Of a DNA stretch of 64,000 bases, positions 34,851 through 43,089 are shown one piece after another (position 1 is the first letter of the stretch; each line of letters begins with the position of its first letter). The notes beneath the pieces were generated by a model. It ran no database searches and was not told where the DNA came from. It worked only from the letters and a program-made list of their open reading frames with translations. The stretch covers positions 7,313,071-7,377,070 of the forward strand of contig NZ_RRCN01000001.1 in assembly GCF_003863965.1 (NCBI RefSeq), read 5' to 3'. This stretch comes from Paenibacillus oralis (GTDB taxonomy: Bacteria; Bacillota; Bacilli; Paenibacillales; Paenibacillaceae). Both the position numbers and the translations under genes were made by a program.

Positions 34851-35620
34851 TTCTCCTGCATTACCTTTCTGATTCTCTTGATCTGGGCAAAAAAGCCATC
34901 ACTAGCCCGCTTCTCCCCATGCTCCAGCCCAAATACCGCCTCATTGTCAATCATCTCCGGCGCCTCGCTCTTGCTTGACGGGAGCACGATGATCTTCTGC
35001 CCCAGCAGAATGGCCTCATCCACATCATGCGTCACGAACAGCGCTGTGGCCGGGTTCGCCTGCCAATGCTCCAGGAACAATTGCTGCAGCGTTTCCCGCG
35101 TCATGGCATCCAGCGCAGAGAACGGCTCGTCCAGCAATAAAATAGACGGCACAATCGCAAACGCCCGCGCAATGGCCACCCGCTGCTGCTGCCCCCCGCT
35201 CAGCGATAGCGGATAACGCTCCGCCAGCTCCTGAATGCCCATAGCGGACAGCCAGCGGTCAATCTGCGCCTCCTGGGCCTGCCTGTCCTGCCCCTTAGGA
35301 TTAGCGATCTTCATCGCTACCCTGATGTTGGCTTTCACCGTCTTCCAGGGCAGGAGGCCGTAATTTTGCGGCACCAGACCGATCAGAACGTCCTGTCCGC
35401 GCAGGGATTGTCCATTGAACAGCAACTCGCCCCGGTATTCCGGCAGGAGGCCGGACACGGCGCGCAGCAGCGTGGATTTTCCGCTCCCGGATGGCCCCAG
35501 AATGGTATAAATCCCATGCTCCGGCAGGGTAAAATCCACTTTTCCAAGCGCCAGCTCCCCGCCCTTGTACTCAACCTCAAGCTCCTTTACGCGCAATCCC
35601 TCATTTCTGGAACTGGACAT
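34844..35620 (-). CDS. SsuB/ThiZ-type ABC ATPase
   Basis: A 258-residue ATPase. Walker A is GPSGSGKST, Q-loop LVPQNYGLLPWKTV, signature LSGGQQQRVAIARA, Walker B ILLLDEPFSALD, H-loop VTHD. PQ-x-x-x-LLPW is characteristic of the SsuB/TauB group. It overlaps the end of the binding-protein gene and the start of the permease gene, showing operon coupling. Confidence 0.9.
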   Translation of the reverse strand: MSSSRNEGLRVKELEVEYKGGELALGKVDFTLPEHGIYTILGPSGSGKSTLLRAVSGLLPEYRGELLFNGQSLRGQDVLIGLVPQNYGLLPWKTVKANIRVAMKIANPKGQDRQAQEAQIDRWLSAMGIQELAERYPLSLSGGQQQRVAIARAFAIVPSILLLDEPFSALDAMTRETLQQLFLEHWQANPATALFVTHDVDEAILLGQKIIVLPSSKSEAPEMIDNEAVFGLEHGEKRASDGFFAQIKRIRKVMQEKW

Positions 35621-36614
35621 CGGAGATCACTTCTTCGGGGGTGATGTTTTTGGTCAGCAGACCCTGCTCGCGGGCCCAGGCAAACGCCGCCTCGACCTCT
35701 TTGACATCGACCTGGTTGGCCGGAATGTAAGCCGGCACCTCAATTTGGTCCTTCAAGGTTTCTGGGTAGCCGACCTCCTTGATCACGAGATCGATGTAAT
35801 CCTTCTGGTCATGGGATTGCATGTACGCTACCGCATCGTCATAGGCCGCGTACATGGCGCGGATCGCTTCCGGCTTGGCATCAATCGCGCTTTGCGGGAA
35901 AGCCAGCACGAACGGGTTCACCTGAGCCTGGTTCGTGGAGCTAAGCACGCGTAAGCCTGACGCTTTCCCCATCGTGACAAACGGCTCCGGCAAAATCGCG
36001 GCGTCCGCTTTGTTATTTTTCAGCAGCTCCAGCCGGGTGGGAATTTGCGGCACTTCCGTTACATGGATATCTTTCTCCGTCAGACCGGCCTGCTTTAGCA
36101 TCATAGCAACGGTGTACTGCGTGGAGGTGTTTTTGGATAGAATCACGGTTTTCCCCTTCAGATCCTTCACATCCTGAATCTCGTTATTGCCGGTCAGCAG
36201 ATCGAATTCCCCGAAGGTCGTGCTGGTGATTTTTACGTTCAGCCCTGCTTCATTGTAGATCGAAATGGCGACCAGATCGGCGCTTAACCCGTCAACTTTT
36301 CCTGCTTGAAAAGCTACATCGCGGTCTTTGGCGCTTTTGAACGTCTGAATGTTCAGGTTCACCCCACGCTTCCGATCAAAGCCCTGCTCATGGGCAATAA
36401 TAAACGGAATCGCATCAATCGAAGGCAGTAGGCCGAGCGACAGCTCCGGCAGCTCAGCCGATGTATCTCCCGTCTTCTCCGTCGCCGCCGGTGTGTTGTC
36501 CGCGCCGCCGGTGTTGGCATTATTCGTCTTGCTTCCGCACGCCACGCCCACTATGCTGACGACAAGCACCAGCGCCAACAGCATCATCATTCTTCTTGTT
36601 GCCCCAAACTTCAT
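35601..36614 (-). CDS. SsuA/ThiY-type solute-binding lipoprotein
   Basis: A 337-residue binding protein. The signal peptide ends in a lipobox (VGVACGSKT), followed by a Thr/Asn/Gly-rich linker and an NMT1/SsuA domain (LLPSIDAIPFIIAHEQGFD, then LKGKTVILSKNTSTQYTV). ATG 36614 is used because GGGGAGA is upstream; an in-frame ATG at 36662 lies within the structured leader. A folded leader of about 100 bases precedes it, hinting at ligand-controlled expression. Confidence 0.87.
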   Translation of the reverse strand: MKFGATRRMMMLLALVLVVSIVGVACGSKTNNANTGGADNTPAATEKTGDTSAELPELSLGLLPSIDAIPFIIAHEQGFDRKRGVNLNIQTFKSAKDRDVAFQAGKVDGLSADLVAISIYNEAGLNVKITSTTFGEFDLLTGNNEIQDVKDLKGKTVILSKNTSTQYTVAMMLKQAGLTEKDIHVTEVPQIPTRLELLKNNKADAAILPEPFVTMGKASGLRVLSSTNQAQVNPFVLAFPQSAIDAKPEAIRAMYAAYDDAVAYMQSHDQKDYIDLVIKEVGYPETLKDQIEVPAYIPANQVDVKEVEAAFAWAREQGLLTKNITPEEVISDVQFQK

Positions 36615-36657
36615 GGTTGTCCCATCTCCCCTATGTGTTTCTATGTAGAATTGACAT

Positions 36658-36759
36658 GGCAATGTGCCAGTTTTACTTGAGACCTCTTTCGCTAACTTGC
36701 GCTTTTATTCACAAGTTATGTTGCAAATAGACCATTGCCCGTCCAGTTGCCTCAAGTAA
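36658..36759 (-). promoter_or_regulatory. Structured leader, possible riboswitch or attenuator
   Basis: On the minus strand upstream of the SsuA-like gene, TTACTTGAG (36759-36751) pairs with CTCAAGTAA (36681-36673), enclosing about 70 bases. Inside, TAACTTG (36718-36712) pairs with CAAGTTA (36699-36693), and GCAA/TTGC can close another arm. The segment GGCAATG inside the fold (36739-36733) can pair instead with CATTGCC (36664-36658) just after the main stem, a possible switch. I do not recognise a known riboswitch consensus. Confidence 0.4.
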
Positions 36760-36912
36760 TGTCATTTTACACCCATCACTGCATTTTGTATATTTGCAAA
36801 TTTAAATAGTCTGCAAAATAAAAGGACCTTGTTATCTGGACACTCTTTCTGAACCATCTTTTCAGTTTCCCTATATCCGCCTACATTTTCTTCGATGTCC
36901 TTGCTCAGCACA

Positions 36913-36946
36913 AACACCCCAGCCTCCTTCACGAGGCTGGGGTGTT
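36913..36946. terminator. Strong hairpin terminator after the NCS2 permease
   Basis: AACACCCCAGCCT and AGGCTGGGGTGTT form a perfect 13-bp stem (14 with an extra C-G) and an 8-base spacer. On the minus strand it lies about 50 bases past the NCS2 stop and is followed by TGT rather than a clean T-run. It is symmetrical and may act in both directions. The stretch 36760-36912 shows no gene and should hold the promoter of the SsuABC-like operon. Confidence 0.7.
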
Positions 36947-36996
36947 GTATTGCGGGAAATTCCGAGGTATTACGGCAGCGCGATGCCTGTCTTCTT

Positions 36997-38328
36997 TCAT
37001 TTCAATATTTGAACTTCGGGTTTCTTGCGCCTGAACAGAAGGTGTTCCAACAGCAAAGCCAGAATAATCCCAACAATCAAGCCGTTGTCCAGAATGTAGA
37101 CAAATACGGGAGGAAGCCCGCCGAATGCCGAAGTAGGGATACCAAAGATACCAACCCCAAACAAAAGCGACAAACCGAGCACATAAATATTCCGCTGATC
37201 CAGCATCACTTCCTTATAATCCCGGAGGCCGAAGCCGATCAATTGCGCAATGGCGACGAGCATGATGGCGTAGCCAAGCGGCGCAGGAATGGTCGCGAGC
37301 CAGGCGCCCAGAAAGGGGAAAAAGCCCAGCAGCGCAACAGCCGCAGACGCCAAGATGAAGGGCAGCCGCGAAGCGATGCCCGTCACGGTAACGAAACCTG
37401 CGGATATCGCCATCGGCATCGCGCCGACCAGCCCGAAGATTCCCGCAAAAGCCGTTCCGACGCCAGTCACGAGTGCACCCCGGTTGAGTTTGCGGTCCGT
37501 AATCTCCTCGTCGACCGCGAGCCCGAAGGCTTGCAAACTCGCCACCAGATTCGAGAGCAGAATCATCGAGGTAAGCACGCAAGTAAGCGTGATGCCCCAA
37601 TTCATCGACGGCGCTCCGAACGGGAAGATCGCCGGGAGTTTAAACATCTCCGGAGCCGCGCTGGGCCAGTCCACGAAGCCGAATGCGGCAAACAAAACCC
37701 AACCGGCGATTAAGCCGATCAGAATGGACATCGATTTGACGATGCCGCTGCCTTTGAAACTCAAAAGAATCGTCAACGCCATGACAATAACGGACAGGAC
37801 CGCGACGCCCACGGACAAGTTCGGCTGATTGCGATACCCGATGCCAAGCACACCTTCGACGAGCGTCTTGGACAACTGCAGGGCGACCAGGATGAGGAAG
37901 GTTCCGGAGATGATCGGCGTAAACAAACGGCGGATGAAACCGAGCAAGCCAAAAGCGCCCATAACAATGAAGATCAGGGCGCCGATCATCAGCCCCATTT
38001 CCGTCTGGCGCAACAGATCGTTCATGGAGTTGCCTTGATCCTTCGCCATTTGGACCAAAACGATAAAGACTCCCCACCACATGCCGGCCGGCGCTTCCAT
38101 CACGGGAAACCGATGTCCGAGGAAGGCCTGCAGCAATCCGATGATCCCGCAGACGAAAAAAGTGCGTTCCGTATATAAAGTAATGTCGGATGGGGACAAA
38201 CCCAAGGCATGTCCCATCACGACCGGCACGGTTAGCGTATTAGCCACTAAGAAGACAAACCACTGGACCGTCGAAAGGCCAAGCGCCAAGCCTTGCGGAC
38301 GCTCGTCGACCCGAACACGTTCATTCAA
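36997..38328 (-). CDS. NCS2 purine/pyrimidine permease
   Basis: A 443-residue permease with 12-14 hydrophobic segments. NCS2 features are visible: an N-terminal WFVFLVANTLTVPVVMG segment, the TM8 region SMILLSNLVASLQAFGLAVD and the TM10 region LVGAMPMAISAGFVTVTG. Such proteins carry xanthine, uric acid, uracil or similar bases with protons. It is divergent from a LysR regulator and preceded by a possible 50-residue gene. The precise base is not decidable here. Confidence 0.87.
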   Translation of the reverse strand: MNERVRVDERPQGLALGLSTVQWFVFLVANTLTVPVVMGHALGLSPSDITLYTERTFFVCGIIGLLQAFLGHRFPVMEAPAGMWWGVFIVLVQMAKDQGNSMNDLLRQTEMGLMIGALIFIVMGAFGLLGFIRRLFTPIISGTFLILVALQLSKTLVEGVLGIGYRNQPNLSVGVAVLSVIVMALTILLSFKGSGIVKSMSILIGLIAGWVLFAAFGFVDWPSAAPEMFKLPAIFPFGAPSMNWGITLTCVLTSMILLSNLVASLQAFGLAVDEEITDRKLNRGALVTGVGTAFAGIFGLVGAMPMAISAGFVTVTGIASRLPFILASAAVALLGFFPFLGAWLATIPAPLGYAIMLVAIAQLIGFGLRDYKEVMLDQRNIYVLGLSLLFGVGIFGIPTSAFGGLPPVFVYILDNGLIVGIILALLLEHLLFRRKKPEVQILK

Positions 38329-38358
38329 CGAAAATCAACCCCTCTGCAAGTTTAGCCG

Positions 38359-38511
38359 TTATTTCGACCTATCGAGACAATCGTTCACCGCAAACCAACG
38401 CGGAATTTCGCCGAGTCCGGTCGGAAAGCGGACCGTCTTTGTGCGGCCAAACTCTCGAAGCGTCTCGACCGCATGCTCCCGGCCGTAGCCGCTTCCGTCA
38501 GCACACGGCAT
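38359..38511 (-). CDS. Possible 50-aa protein before the NCS2 permease
   Basis: An open frame from ATG 38511 to TAA 38359 gives a 50-residue product (MPCADGSGYGREHAVETLRE, ending AVNDCLDRSK). Codon use is G+C-rich at third positions like the neighbours, which supports coding. GGAGG directly abuts the ATG, so AGGAA a few bases earlier would have to serve as the ribosome site. I recognise no family. It could be a real small protein co-transcribed with the permease or a fragment of a lost enzyme. Confidence 0.4.
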   Translation of the reverse strand: MPCADGSGYGREHAVETLREFGRTKTVRFPTGLGEIPRWFAVNDCLDRSK

Positions 38512-38545
38512 CCTCCGTTCCTGATGTAACTATAAGGCAGAGCGG

Positions 38546-38575
38546 TTGATTGATCAATTCAATGAACGCTATAAT
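38546..38575 (+). promoter_or_regulatory. lysR promoter overlapping a candidate LysR box
   Basis: TTGATT (38546-38551) and TATAAT (38570-38575) are 18 bases apart and drive the LysR gene. The palindrome TTGATCAA (38550-38557), inside a larger near-symmetric stretch, overlaps the -35 region and contains a T-N11-A spacing. Binding here would repress lysR and could affect the divergent genes. Confidence 0.6.
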
Positions 38576-38614
38576 AATGATTGAATTTCACAATGATTAA
38601 AGGAGAGGCCGCTC

Positions 38615-39508
38615 TTGGAAATCAAGCAATTGGAATATTTCATGGCTGTCTGCGAGGAGATGCACTTTACCCGGGCGGCCGAGAAGCTCGGCATTGCCCA
38701 GCCTACCCTTAGCCTGCAAATCCGGTCCCTGGAAACCGAGCTCAACACCCTGCTGTTCGATCGCATCGGCAAGCGCATCGCATTGACGGAAGCGGGTTCG
38801 ATCCTGTATAGACAAGGGAAGCAGTTGCTGCAAAATCTGCAAAATACGTTCACCGAGATTCACGAGCTGCGCGAAATGCAAGGCGGCCATCTATCCGTTT
38901 CCGTATTACCCGCCGAACTGGATTACCGCATCACTCCCCTGTTCATTCAATTCCACAAGCAGTACCCGAAAGTCCATTTGAAAATCTATTCCTCCGTAGA
39001 GATATACAAGCAGGTTCTCGATCATGAGATCGACCTAGGCATCACGGCTTTGCGGACGCCGGACGAGCGATTGGTCACGATTCCGCTGTCGCAGGAAGAA
39101 TACGTTCTCGTCGTCTCCGAAAATCATGAGTTGGCCGATCGGGAGGCGATTCCTTTGGCCGAATTAAAGCAAATCCCGATGGTGATGTATCCGAAGGGCT
39201 TTACGGGAAGAGAATTGGTAGAGGATTGGTGCCGGAAAGCGGGATTTGAATTAAATACCATCGTCGAGGCCGGATCGGGGCTTTCCACTTTCACCTTTGT
39301 GCGGGAAAACGTCGGCGCAACGGTCATGCCGCTGCCGTTAGTATTATCGGTGAAGGACCCGGCGCTAAGGTGCATTCCAATAACGGACGCGCCCCCTATC
39401 CGGGAGATCGGGATGATCTACAGAGCCGATCGGTACCTTGGATTCGCCGCCAGAGAATTCATGAAGATGGCAAGGGCGACGTTAAAAACTACGAATCAGA
39501 GATTATGA
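38615..39508 (+). CDS. LysR-family transcriptional regulator (CynR-like)
   Basis: A 297-residue regulator. The N-terminal winged helix has the LysR pattern (FMAVCEEMHFTRAAEKLGI, AQPTLSLQIRSLETELNTLL), followed by a co-inducer domain from residue 90. TTG 38615 is used because AAAGGAGAG lies 7 bases upstream. It is divergent from the NCS2 permease, the classic LysR arrangement, so control of base uptake is likely. Confidence 0.88.
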   Translation: MEIKQLEYFMAVCEEMHFTRAAEKLGIAQPTLSLQIRSLETELNTLLFDRIGKRIALTEAGSILYRQGKQLLQNLQNTFTEIHELREMQGGHLSVSVLPAELDYRITPLFIQFHKQYPKVHLKIYSSVEIYKQVLDHEIDLGITALRTPDERLVTIPLSQEEYVLVVSENHELADREAIPLAELKQIPMVMYPKGFTGRELVEDWCRKAGFELNTIVEAGSGLSTFTFVRENVGATVMPLPLVLSVKDPALRCIPITDAPPIREIGMIYRADRYLGFAAREFMKMARATLKTTNQRL

Positions 39509-39600
39509 TCCACAGTGATCGATGTATAGCATGCGCCTGCAGCCATCAGCTATTTTAAAATCCTCTTCCACTTTTAAAGGAGGATTGCATATAATTAGAT

Positions 39601-39626
39601 CAAACGTTTAAAAACTTAAACGTTTG
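39601..39626. repeat. 11-bp perfect inverted repeat, candidate operator
   Basis: CAAACGTTTAA and TTAAACGTTTG are exact complements separated by AAAC. The palindrome ends right at a GGAGG sequence. It resembles repressor operators (TetR or LacI size) or could be an RNA hairpin masking the ribosome site. The repressor is not known. Confidence 0.5.
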
Positions 39627-39638
39627 GAGGTGATTCCA

Positions 39639-39764
39639 ATCGCCCCCCGTAATCCAGACCGCAGAGAAGATTTGAACGCTCCTCCTGACGATCGAGATCA
39701 GACTGCCGTGTCAAGACACGACGTCATACAGAATTCAACACCTTGGCAAAAGATCGTCATTTGA
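39639..39764 (+). CDS. Possible 41-aa hydrophilic protein with ATC start
   Basis: A perfect GGAGG (39626-39630) lies 8 bases before ATC 39639, from which an open frame runs to TGA 39764. The product is strongly charged (APRNPDRREDLNAPPDDRDQ near the start). ATC is a very rare start, so the gene may be dead by an ATG-to-ATC change or real but poorly expressed. It overlaps the end of the lipoprotein gene on the other strand by 8 bases. No family is recognised. Confidence 0.25.
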   Translation: MAPRNPDRREDLNAPPDDRDQTAVSRHDVIQNSTPWQKIVI

Positions 39765-40881
39765 ATTCAATGACCAGAATCCGGTTCTTCAATTCCGCAT
39801 ACTCCGACTGCTCCTTCGACTTTAAACCGAAAATCAGCAATTTACGGTTATTCGGGCTCCAAGCCATTTCCGAGACCGCGAATCCCTTATAGATTTGTTT
39901 CATATCGAGCACATTGTTTCCATATAAAGTGGCCGCGTAAACCGAATCCCCGCCCTGTGTATAGGCGACGAGTTTGCGGTCGCTCGAAAGGCGAAATTGT
40001 TCGATATCCTTCAATAAAATCGAAAGATTGCCATTACGCCGATCGTACGCATACAGCGTGCCGTCGGCCCCCGCAAAAGCGATCTGATCCTGATGGATCC
40101 ACTCTACCCAGCCCCGGCCTTCATTGCTTATGGGATGCCGATATTGGCTGATGAATTCATTTCCTCTCAATTCCCCGAACTCCAATACCGAATCTTGGCC
40201 CCATTGCTTGACAACGGCCGCATCTTCGCCATTGTCCGAAATATAAACCGCAGAAACGAGCTCGTTCGGTTGCTTAAACGGAAGGAAGTACTTCTTCCCG
40301 TTTCCTTCCATCGTATCGTAGACGCCGAGTTGAACGGCCCCATCGACTTCATTTTCAATGGCATAACAGAAAAAGCGGCTGTTGTTCGACCACGACATCC
40401 GCGTAACTAAAATTTGCTTGGTCCTCGTCGTTTCAATCCGTGTATTTCCGCCATCGTCAAGCGAATGCAAGTACAGTTGAAATACGCCATCGGTCAAGCC
40501 CATATAGGAGGCATAACCCCCGTCCGGCGATAAGACAACGCTTTCCAGAGGAAGGCCGTCGCTGAATGAATCCAACTCGGACAACTTGTGCCAGGCGGTA
40601 TACGGCCCGTTCACTCGATCAAAATGGGACCGGGACGGATACTCGGGCGTAAACGTGAGCAGCGCGTCATTGTCGATCCAGCCAAGCGGATATACGTTGT
40701 CCGTTTGTCCATCCAGTGCGGAATAAATCGTTTGCACTGCAAAAGACGAAACTTCTTCGCCGGACGGCTGCTGCTCCGCATCATCCAAAATAATGGTTTC
40801 CGTCCGCGGCGCACCCAGGCAGCCGGTTAACGCAAGGCAGAGAGCCATGAATAAAGCAAACAAGCTGGTTCGTCTTTTCAT
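39757..40881 (-). CDS. Propeller-type lipoprotein (TolB/DPP6-like)
   Basis: A 374-residue lipoprotein. Lipobox ALTGCLGAP lies near residue 20. The body has repeated blade-like units with VLSPDGGYASY, MSWSNNSRFF and MAWSPNNRKLL, as in TolB or dipeptidyl-peptidase propellers. ATG 40881 is preferred to the ATG 6 bases earlier because GGGAGGGG is then 8 bases away. It is the last gene of the sugar-ABC/HlyD/two-component operon. It may act as an extracytoplasmic sensor partner, but it has no visible catalytic triad. Confidence 0.75.
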   Translation of the reverse strand: MKRRTSLFALFMALCLALTGCLGAPRTETIILDDAEQQPSGEEVSSFAVQTIYSALDGQTDNVYPLGWIDNDALLTFTPEYPSRSHFDRVNGPYTAWHKLSELDSFSDGLPLESVVLSPDGGYASYMGLTDGVFQLYLHSLDDGGNTRIETTRTKQILVTRMSWSNNSRFFCYAIENEVDGAVQLGVYDTMEGNGKKYFLPFKQPNELVSAVYISDNGEDAAVVKQWGQDSVLEFGELRGNEFISQYRHPISNEGRGWVEWIHQDQIAFAGADGTLYAYDRRNGNLSILLKDIEQFRLSSDRKLVAYTQGGDSVYAATLYGNNVLDMKQIYKGFAVSEMAWSPNNRKLLIFGLKSKEQSEYAELKNRILVIEFK

Positions 40882-40894
40882 CGTCATCCCCTCC

Positions 40895-42337
40895 CTAAGC
40901 TGTCGCGGGCGGAAAGTCCATATCCGCACTCGTTTGCCCGTTATCGCTTGATATCCGGATGCGGCCCCGGTGTTCGTCGACAATTTCTTTGCATATACTG
41001 AGACCAAGCCCAACGCTGGCCGATTCCGTAAAAGCAGGTTCCGCCCTGTAATAAGGCTCAAAGATTTTTTCCAAATGGTCTGCGCTGATCGTCTCCCCTT
41101 GATTGGATACGATTATGCGGATGCGGTCATCCTCCAAGCCGGCAAACGCGGTAATTTCGGTATGCGCGTACGAATACTTGATCGCATTATCGAGCAGATT
41201 GATAAACAGCTGCCGCAGCCTGTCCGGCCTGCCCCGGACGTAAAGTCCTTTTTCCGCTTCGCAGCGGATGGTTTTTTTATACCGCCTCGCTTTGATCGCC
41301 ATCGTGTCGCAAACGTCCAGCAAAATTCGCGCCGCGTCCACGGTCGTATCCGCCTGATACTCCTCCGTCGTCTTCGACTTTTCAAGCAGTTCCAAAACCA
41401 TGGTATGCAGCCGCTTGCTTTCATCTACGATATGGTTCACCCCTTTTTGGAAAAGGGCCTGATCTTTGCCGCCGTTCTTACGAATGATTTCCGCATATCC
41501 CATAATCGTGGTCAGCGGCGTTTTAAGCTCGTGGGTTACTTGATCGAAAAATTGTTTCCGGTGAAGATGCAATTCTTCGAGCCGATCCTTGTCTTTCTCC
41601 ATGATCGCAAACTGTTCCCGAAGCTTCTCGATCATGCTTCTAAAGTTGGCCGCGAGTTGACCGACTTCATCCTTTCGCTTCATCGCGATGCGAACGTGAA
41701 GATTCCCGTTCATGACCTCCGTGGAAGCTTGCGCCAGCTTGCTTAAAGGCACGGTGATATGCCGCGAGAGGAGGTATGAGAACAGGAACGCGCAGGCAAA
41801 TACGGCCAGCGCAATCGAAAAAATCGTACGCTGTATATCGTTGCTTTGCATGTAAAGGGGAGTAAAGTCCTTGGCAAAGCGAACGATCCCCACCTTTGTG
41901 CCGCGGATCACGACAGGATAGGCGAACAAGACGGAAGCCTCCCCATTGGACCGTGTAAGGGTATACGCGGTTTTGCCTTGCCGCGCCAGCCTTAAATCTT
42001 CTCCACCGGGCGTAAAGACCGCTTGATCGGAAGCGTAGAGCGGTTCGCCCGTGAGCGAATACATGGCAACCTCGCTGGAAGCGGCATGCTGCAGCTCTGT
42101 TCCCATCTCTTTGGCGATTTGCCCGAAATAAAGCTCATCGCTGGCAAAATGATGCGTCAGAAAAGATTGCTGTATATAACTGTTGCTGTTGTTTTTCAAA
42201 TCCTGCAGTTGGTTGTTTACAGTGTTTCGATTGCCGGATTCGATATTTACGGTCACCCATTGAAGCAGGATTAGGAAAAACACGCCAAAAATAACAAAAA
42301 AACCGATCATAAACTTAGCTCTAATCGTGCGCATCAT
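40895..42337 (-). CDS. Sensor histidine kinase, HAMP type
   Basis: A 480-residue kinase. Membrane segments near residues 10-30 and 165-185 frame an extracytoplasmic domain. A HAMP domain (LSRHITVPLSKLAQASTEVM) follows, then the H-box FDQVTHELKTPLTTIMGYAE and ATPase motifs DNAIKY and GLGLSICKEIVDEH. It overlaps the regulator gene by 17 bases. It is part of an operon that begins with a sugar-type importer, so it probably senses a related envelope signal. Confidence 0.9.
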   Translation of the reverse strand: MMRTIRAKFMIGFFVIFGVFFLILLQWVTVNIESGNRNTVNNQLQDLKNNSNSYIQQSFLTHHFASDELYFGQIAKEMGTELQHAASSEVAMYSLTGEPLYASDQAVFTPGGEDLRLARQGKTAYTLTRSNGEASVLFAYPVVIRGTKVGIVRFAKDFTPLYMQSNDIQRTIFSIALAVFACAFLFSYLLSRHITVPLSKLAQASTEVMNGNLHVRIAMKRKDEVGQLAANFRSMIEKLREQFAIMEKDKDRLEELHLHRKQFFDQVTHELKTPLTTIMGYAEIIRKNGGKDQALFQKGVNHIVDESKRLHTMVLELLEKSKTTEEYQADTTVDAARILLDVCDTMAIKARRYKKTIRCEAEKGLYVRGRPDRLRQLFINLLDNAIKYSYAHTEITAFAGLEDDRIRIIVSNQGETISADHLEKIFEPYYRAEPAFTESASVGLGLSICKEIVDEHRGRIRISSDNGQTSADMDFPPATA

Positions 42338-43046
42338 ATGACGAATCCGTTTGTTTGTTGAATTTATAGCCGATGCTGAAAACCGTCGTGATCAAATCGC
42401 CGATATCCAGTTTTTTACGCAATCGTTGAACATGCGTATCGACCGTTCGCGTATCCCCGGAGTAGAAATATCCCCACACTTCATCCAGAAGTTCCGAGCG
42501 GGTAAAAATTTTCCCTCTGTGCGAATATAGCTTGAGGAGAAGGTCATATTCTTTGGGCGTCAATTCGATTTTCTTGTCGCCTTTCCTGACTACTCTCTCG
42601 CAGGTGACGATTTCGATATCCTTAAAACGCAAAATCGGCCCTCCGGCTTCCTCCGCCTCTTCTCTAATCCGGCCTGCTTGATCGACTCGCCGGAGAATCG
42701 TGCGGATGCGGGCGCCCACCTCTCTCATATCGAACGGCTTCGTTATATAATCGTCCGCTCCGAACTCCAGTCCTAAAACTTTGTCGGTAATGTCCGATTT
42801 CGCGGTAATCATCAGAATGGGAATATTATAGGAGGACGTTACTTTCTTGCAAATGTCCAGCCCGCTCAGATCGGGCAGCATCCAATCCAGTATAAGCAAA
42901 TCAGGCTCGAAATCCGCAAGCACCTTCAATCCGTCTATCCCTGTATAAGCGATCTTCGTATGGTATCCTTCCTCGTTTAAACCGTATTCCAAGATATCCG
43001 CAATGGCGGCTTCATCTTCGATAATCAATATTTTGGTTTTTGTCAT
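42321..43046 (-). CDS. OmpR-family response regulator
   Basis: A 241-residue regulator. The receiver has IIEDE near the start, phospho-Asp in LLILDWMLPD, and a conserved Lys in YITKPFD. The C-terminal winged helix reads TPKEYDLLLKL, then RSELLDEVWGYFYSGDTRTV and VDTHVQRLRKKL. AAGGAATC precedes the ATG. It pairs with the overlapping kinase gene. Its targets are probably the same operon, but no direct-repeat site was found. Confidence 0.92.
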   Translation of the reverse strand: MTKTKILIIEDEAAIADILEYGLNEEGYHTKIAYTGIDGLKVLADFEPDLLILDWMLPDLSGLDICKKVTSSYNIPILMITAKSDITDKVLGLEFGADDYITKPFDMREVGARIRTILRRVDQAGRIREEAEEAGGPILRFKDIEIVTCERVVRKGDKKIELTPKEYDLLLKLYSHRGKIFTRSELLDEVWGYFYSGDTRTVDTHVQRLRKKLDIGDLITTVFSIGYKFNKQTDSSYDAHD

Positions 43047-43089
43047 AGGGATTCCTTCTTAAAGATAGATTTTATTCATTCATTATAAT

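Noticed and set aside
36658..36759. TPP or guanidine-I riboswitch before the SsuABC/ThiXYZ-type genes
   Set aside because: The CUGAGA of TPP and the ACGG-type motifs of guanidine-I are absent. Reported only as an unrecognised structured leader.
36895..37713. A 272-codon plus-strand frame over the end of the NCS2 permease
   Set aside because: It is the low-complexity, Arg/Gln-rich antisense shadow of the permease and starts inside the terminator hairpin region.
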